A stretch of 64,000 nt of DNA from Seminavis robusta (Eukaryota; Bacillariophyta; Bacillariophyceae; Naviculales; Naviculaceae): contig CAICTM010000076.1 of NCBI GenBank assembly GCA_903772945.1, positions 1-64,000 on the forward strand, given 5' to 3'. The translations under genes were made by a program, and so were the position numbers. Positions 63,999 through 64,000 of this stretch are shown here, piece by piece; within the stretch, counting starts at the first letter, position 1, and each line of letters starts with the position of its first letter. The notes beneath the pieces were generated by a model. That model was given only the letters and a program-made list of their open reading frames with translations, was not told the DNA's origin and ran no database searches.

Positions 63999-64000
63999 CG

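Overview
The window looks like nuclear DNA of a pennate diatom. Supporting signs are Ty1/copia remnants, short GT-AG introns, secreted proteins with serine/proline/threonine linkers and BspA-like (DUF285) repeats, a class C/E-like seven-helix receptor, and a predicted plastid-targeted protein with a diatom-style 'AF' cleavage motif. Genes are spaced, mostly with 0-2 short introns, on both strands. Intergenic DNA is rich in the palindromes CTAGCTAG and TACCGGTA. The species call is inference.

Layout. 1-2640: two decayed copia elements. 2.9-4.9 kb: a decayed unrecognised frame and a secreted VWD-like gene. 6.75-9.1 kb: a secreted trypsin-like protease with two extra 'GNGICC' domains. 10.9-27.9 kb: a large direct duplication. 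Copy A (11152-20662) and copy B (21875-27890) each carry the same two genes, a secreted GNGICC-domain protein and a BspA-like surface protein. Copy B is open throughout; copy A is broken by several one-base losses. Copy A also contains a 3.25 kb tyrosine-recombinase (Crypton-like) element flanked by the 8-bp direct repeat TGTTTCTT, and a separate 285-bp insert. Copy B shows the uninterrupted site of both. Between the copies lie a hairpin cluster and a seven-unit ~104-bp tandem array.

28.3-31.5 kb: a fusion of an MFS-like membrane domain with a two-HKD phospholipase D-like domain, the most unusual host protein here. 34.3-37.8 kb: a possible two-repeat lectin-like protein and a second VWD-like gene, paralogous to the one at 3.8-4.9 kb. 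38.4-40.4 kb: three islands of TACGTATNAC-type repeats around a decayed frame. 41-52.9 kb: a secreted beta-lactamase-family hydrolase, the SNF1/AMPK catalytic subunit, three proteins I do not recognise, and a short-chain dehydrogenase. 53.3-64 kb: an unknown protein, a Rieske oxygenase pseudogene, a seven-helix receptor, a MAPR/cytochrome-b5-like protein, an SF1 helicase with an N-terminal zinc finger and a C-terminal HPD-bearing segment, and a TruA-type pseudouridine synthase running off the edge.

The genes do not form a pathway. The protease, the GNGICC proteins, the BspA-like protein and the VWD-like paralogues are all predicted to be secreted or on the cell surface. The rest are ordinary cellular genes. 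No rRNA, tRNA or CRISPR array was recognised.
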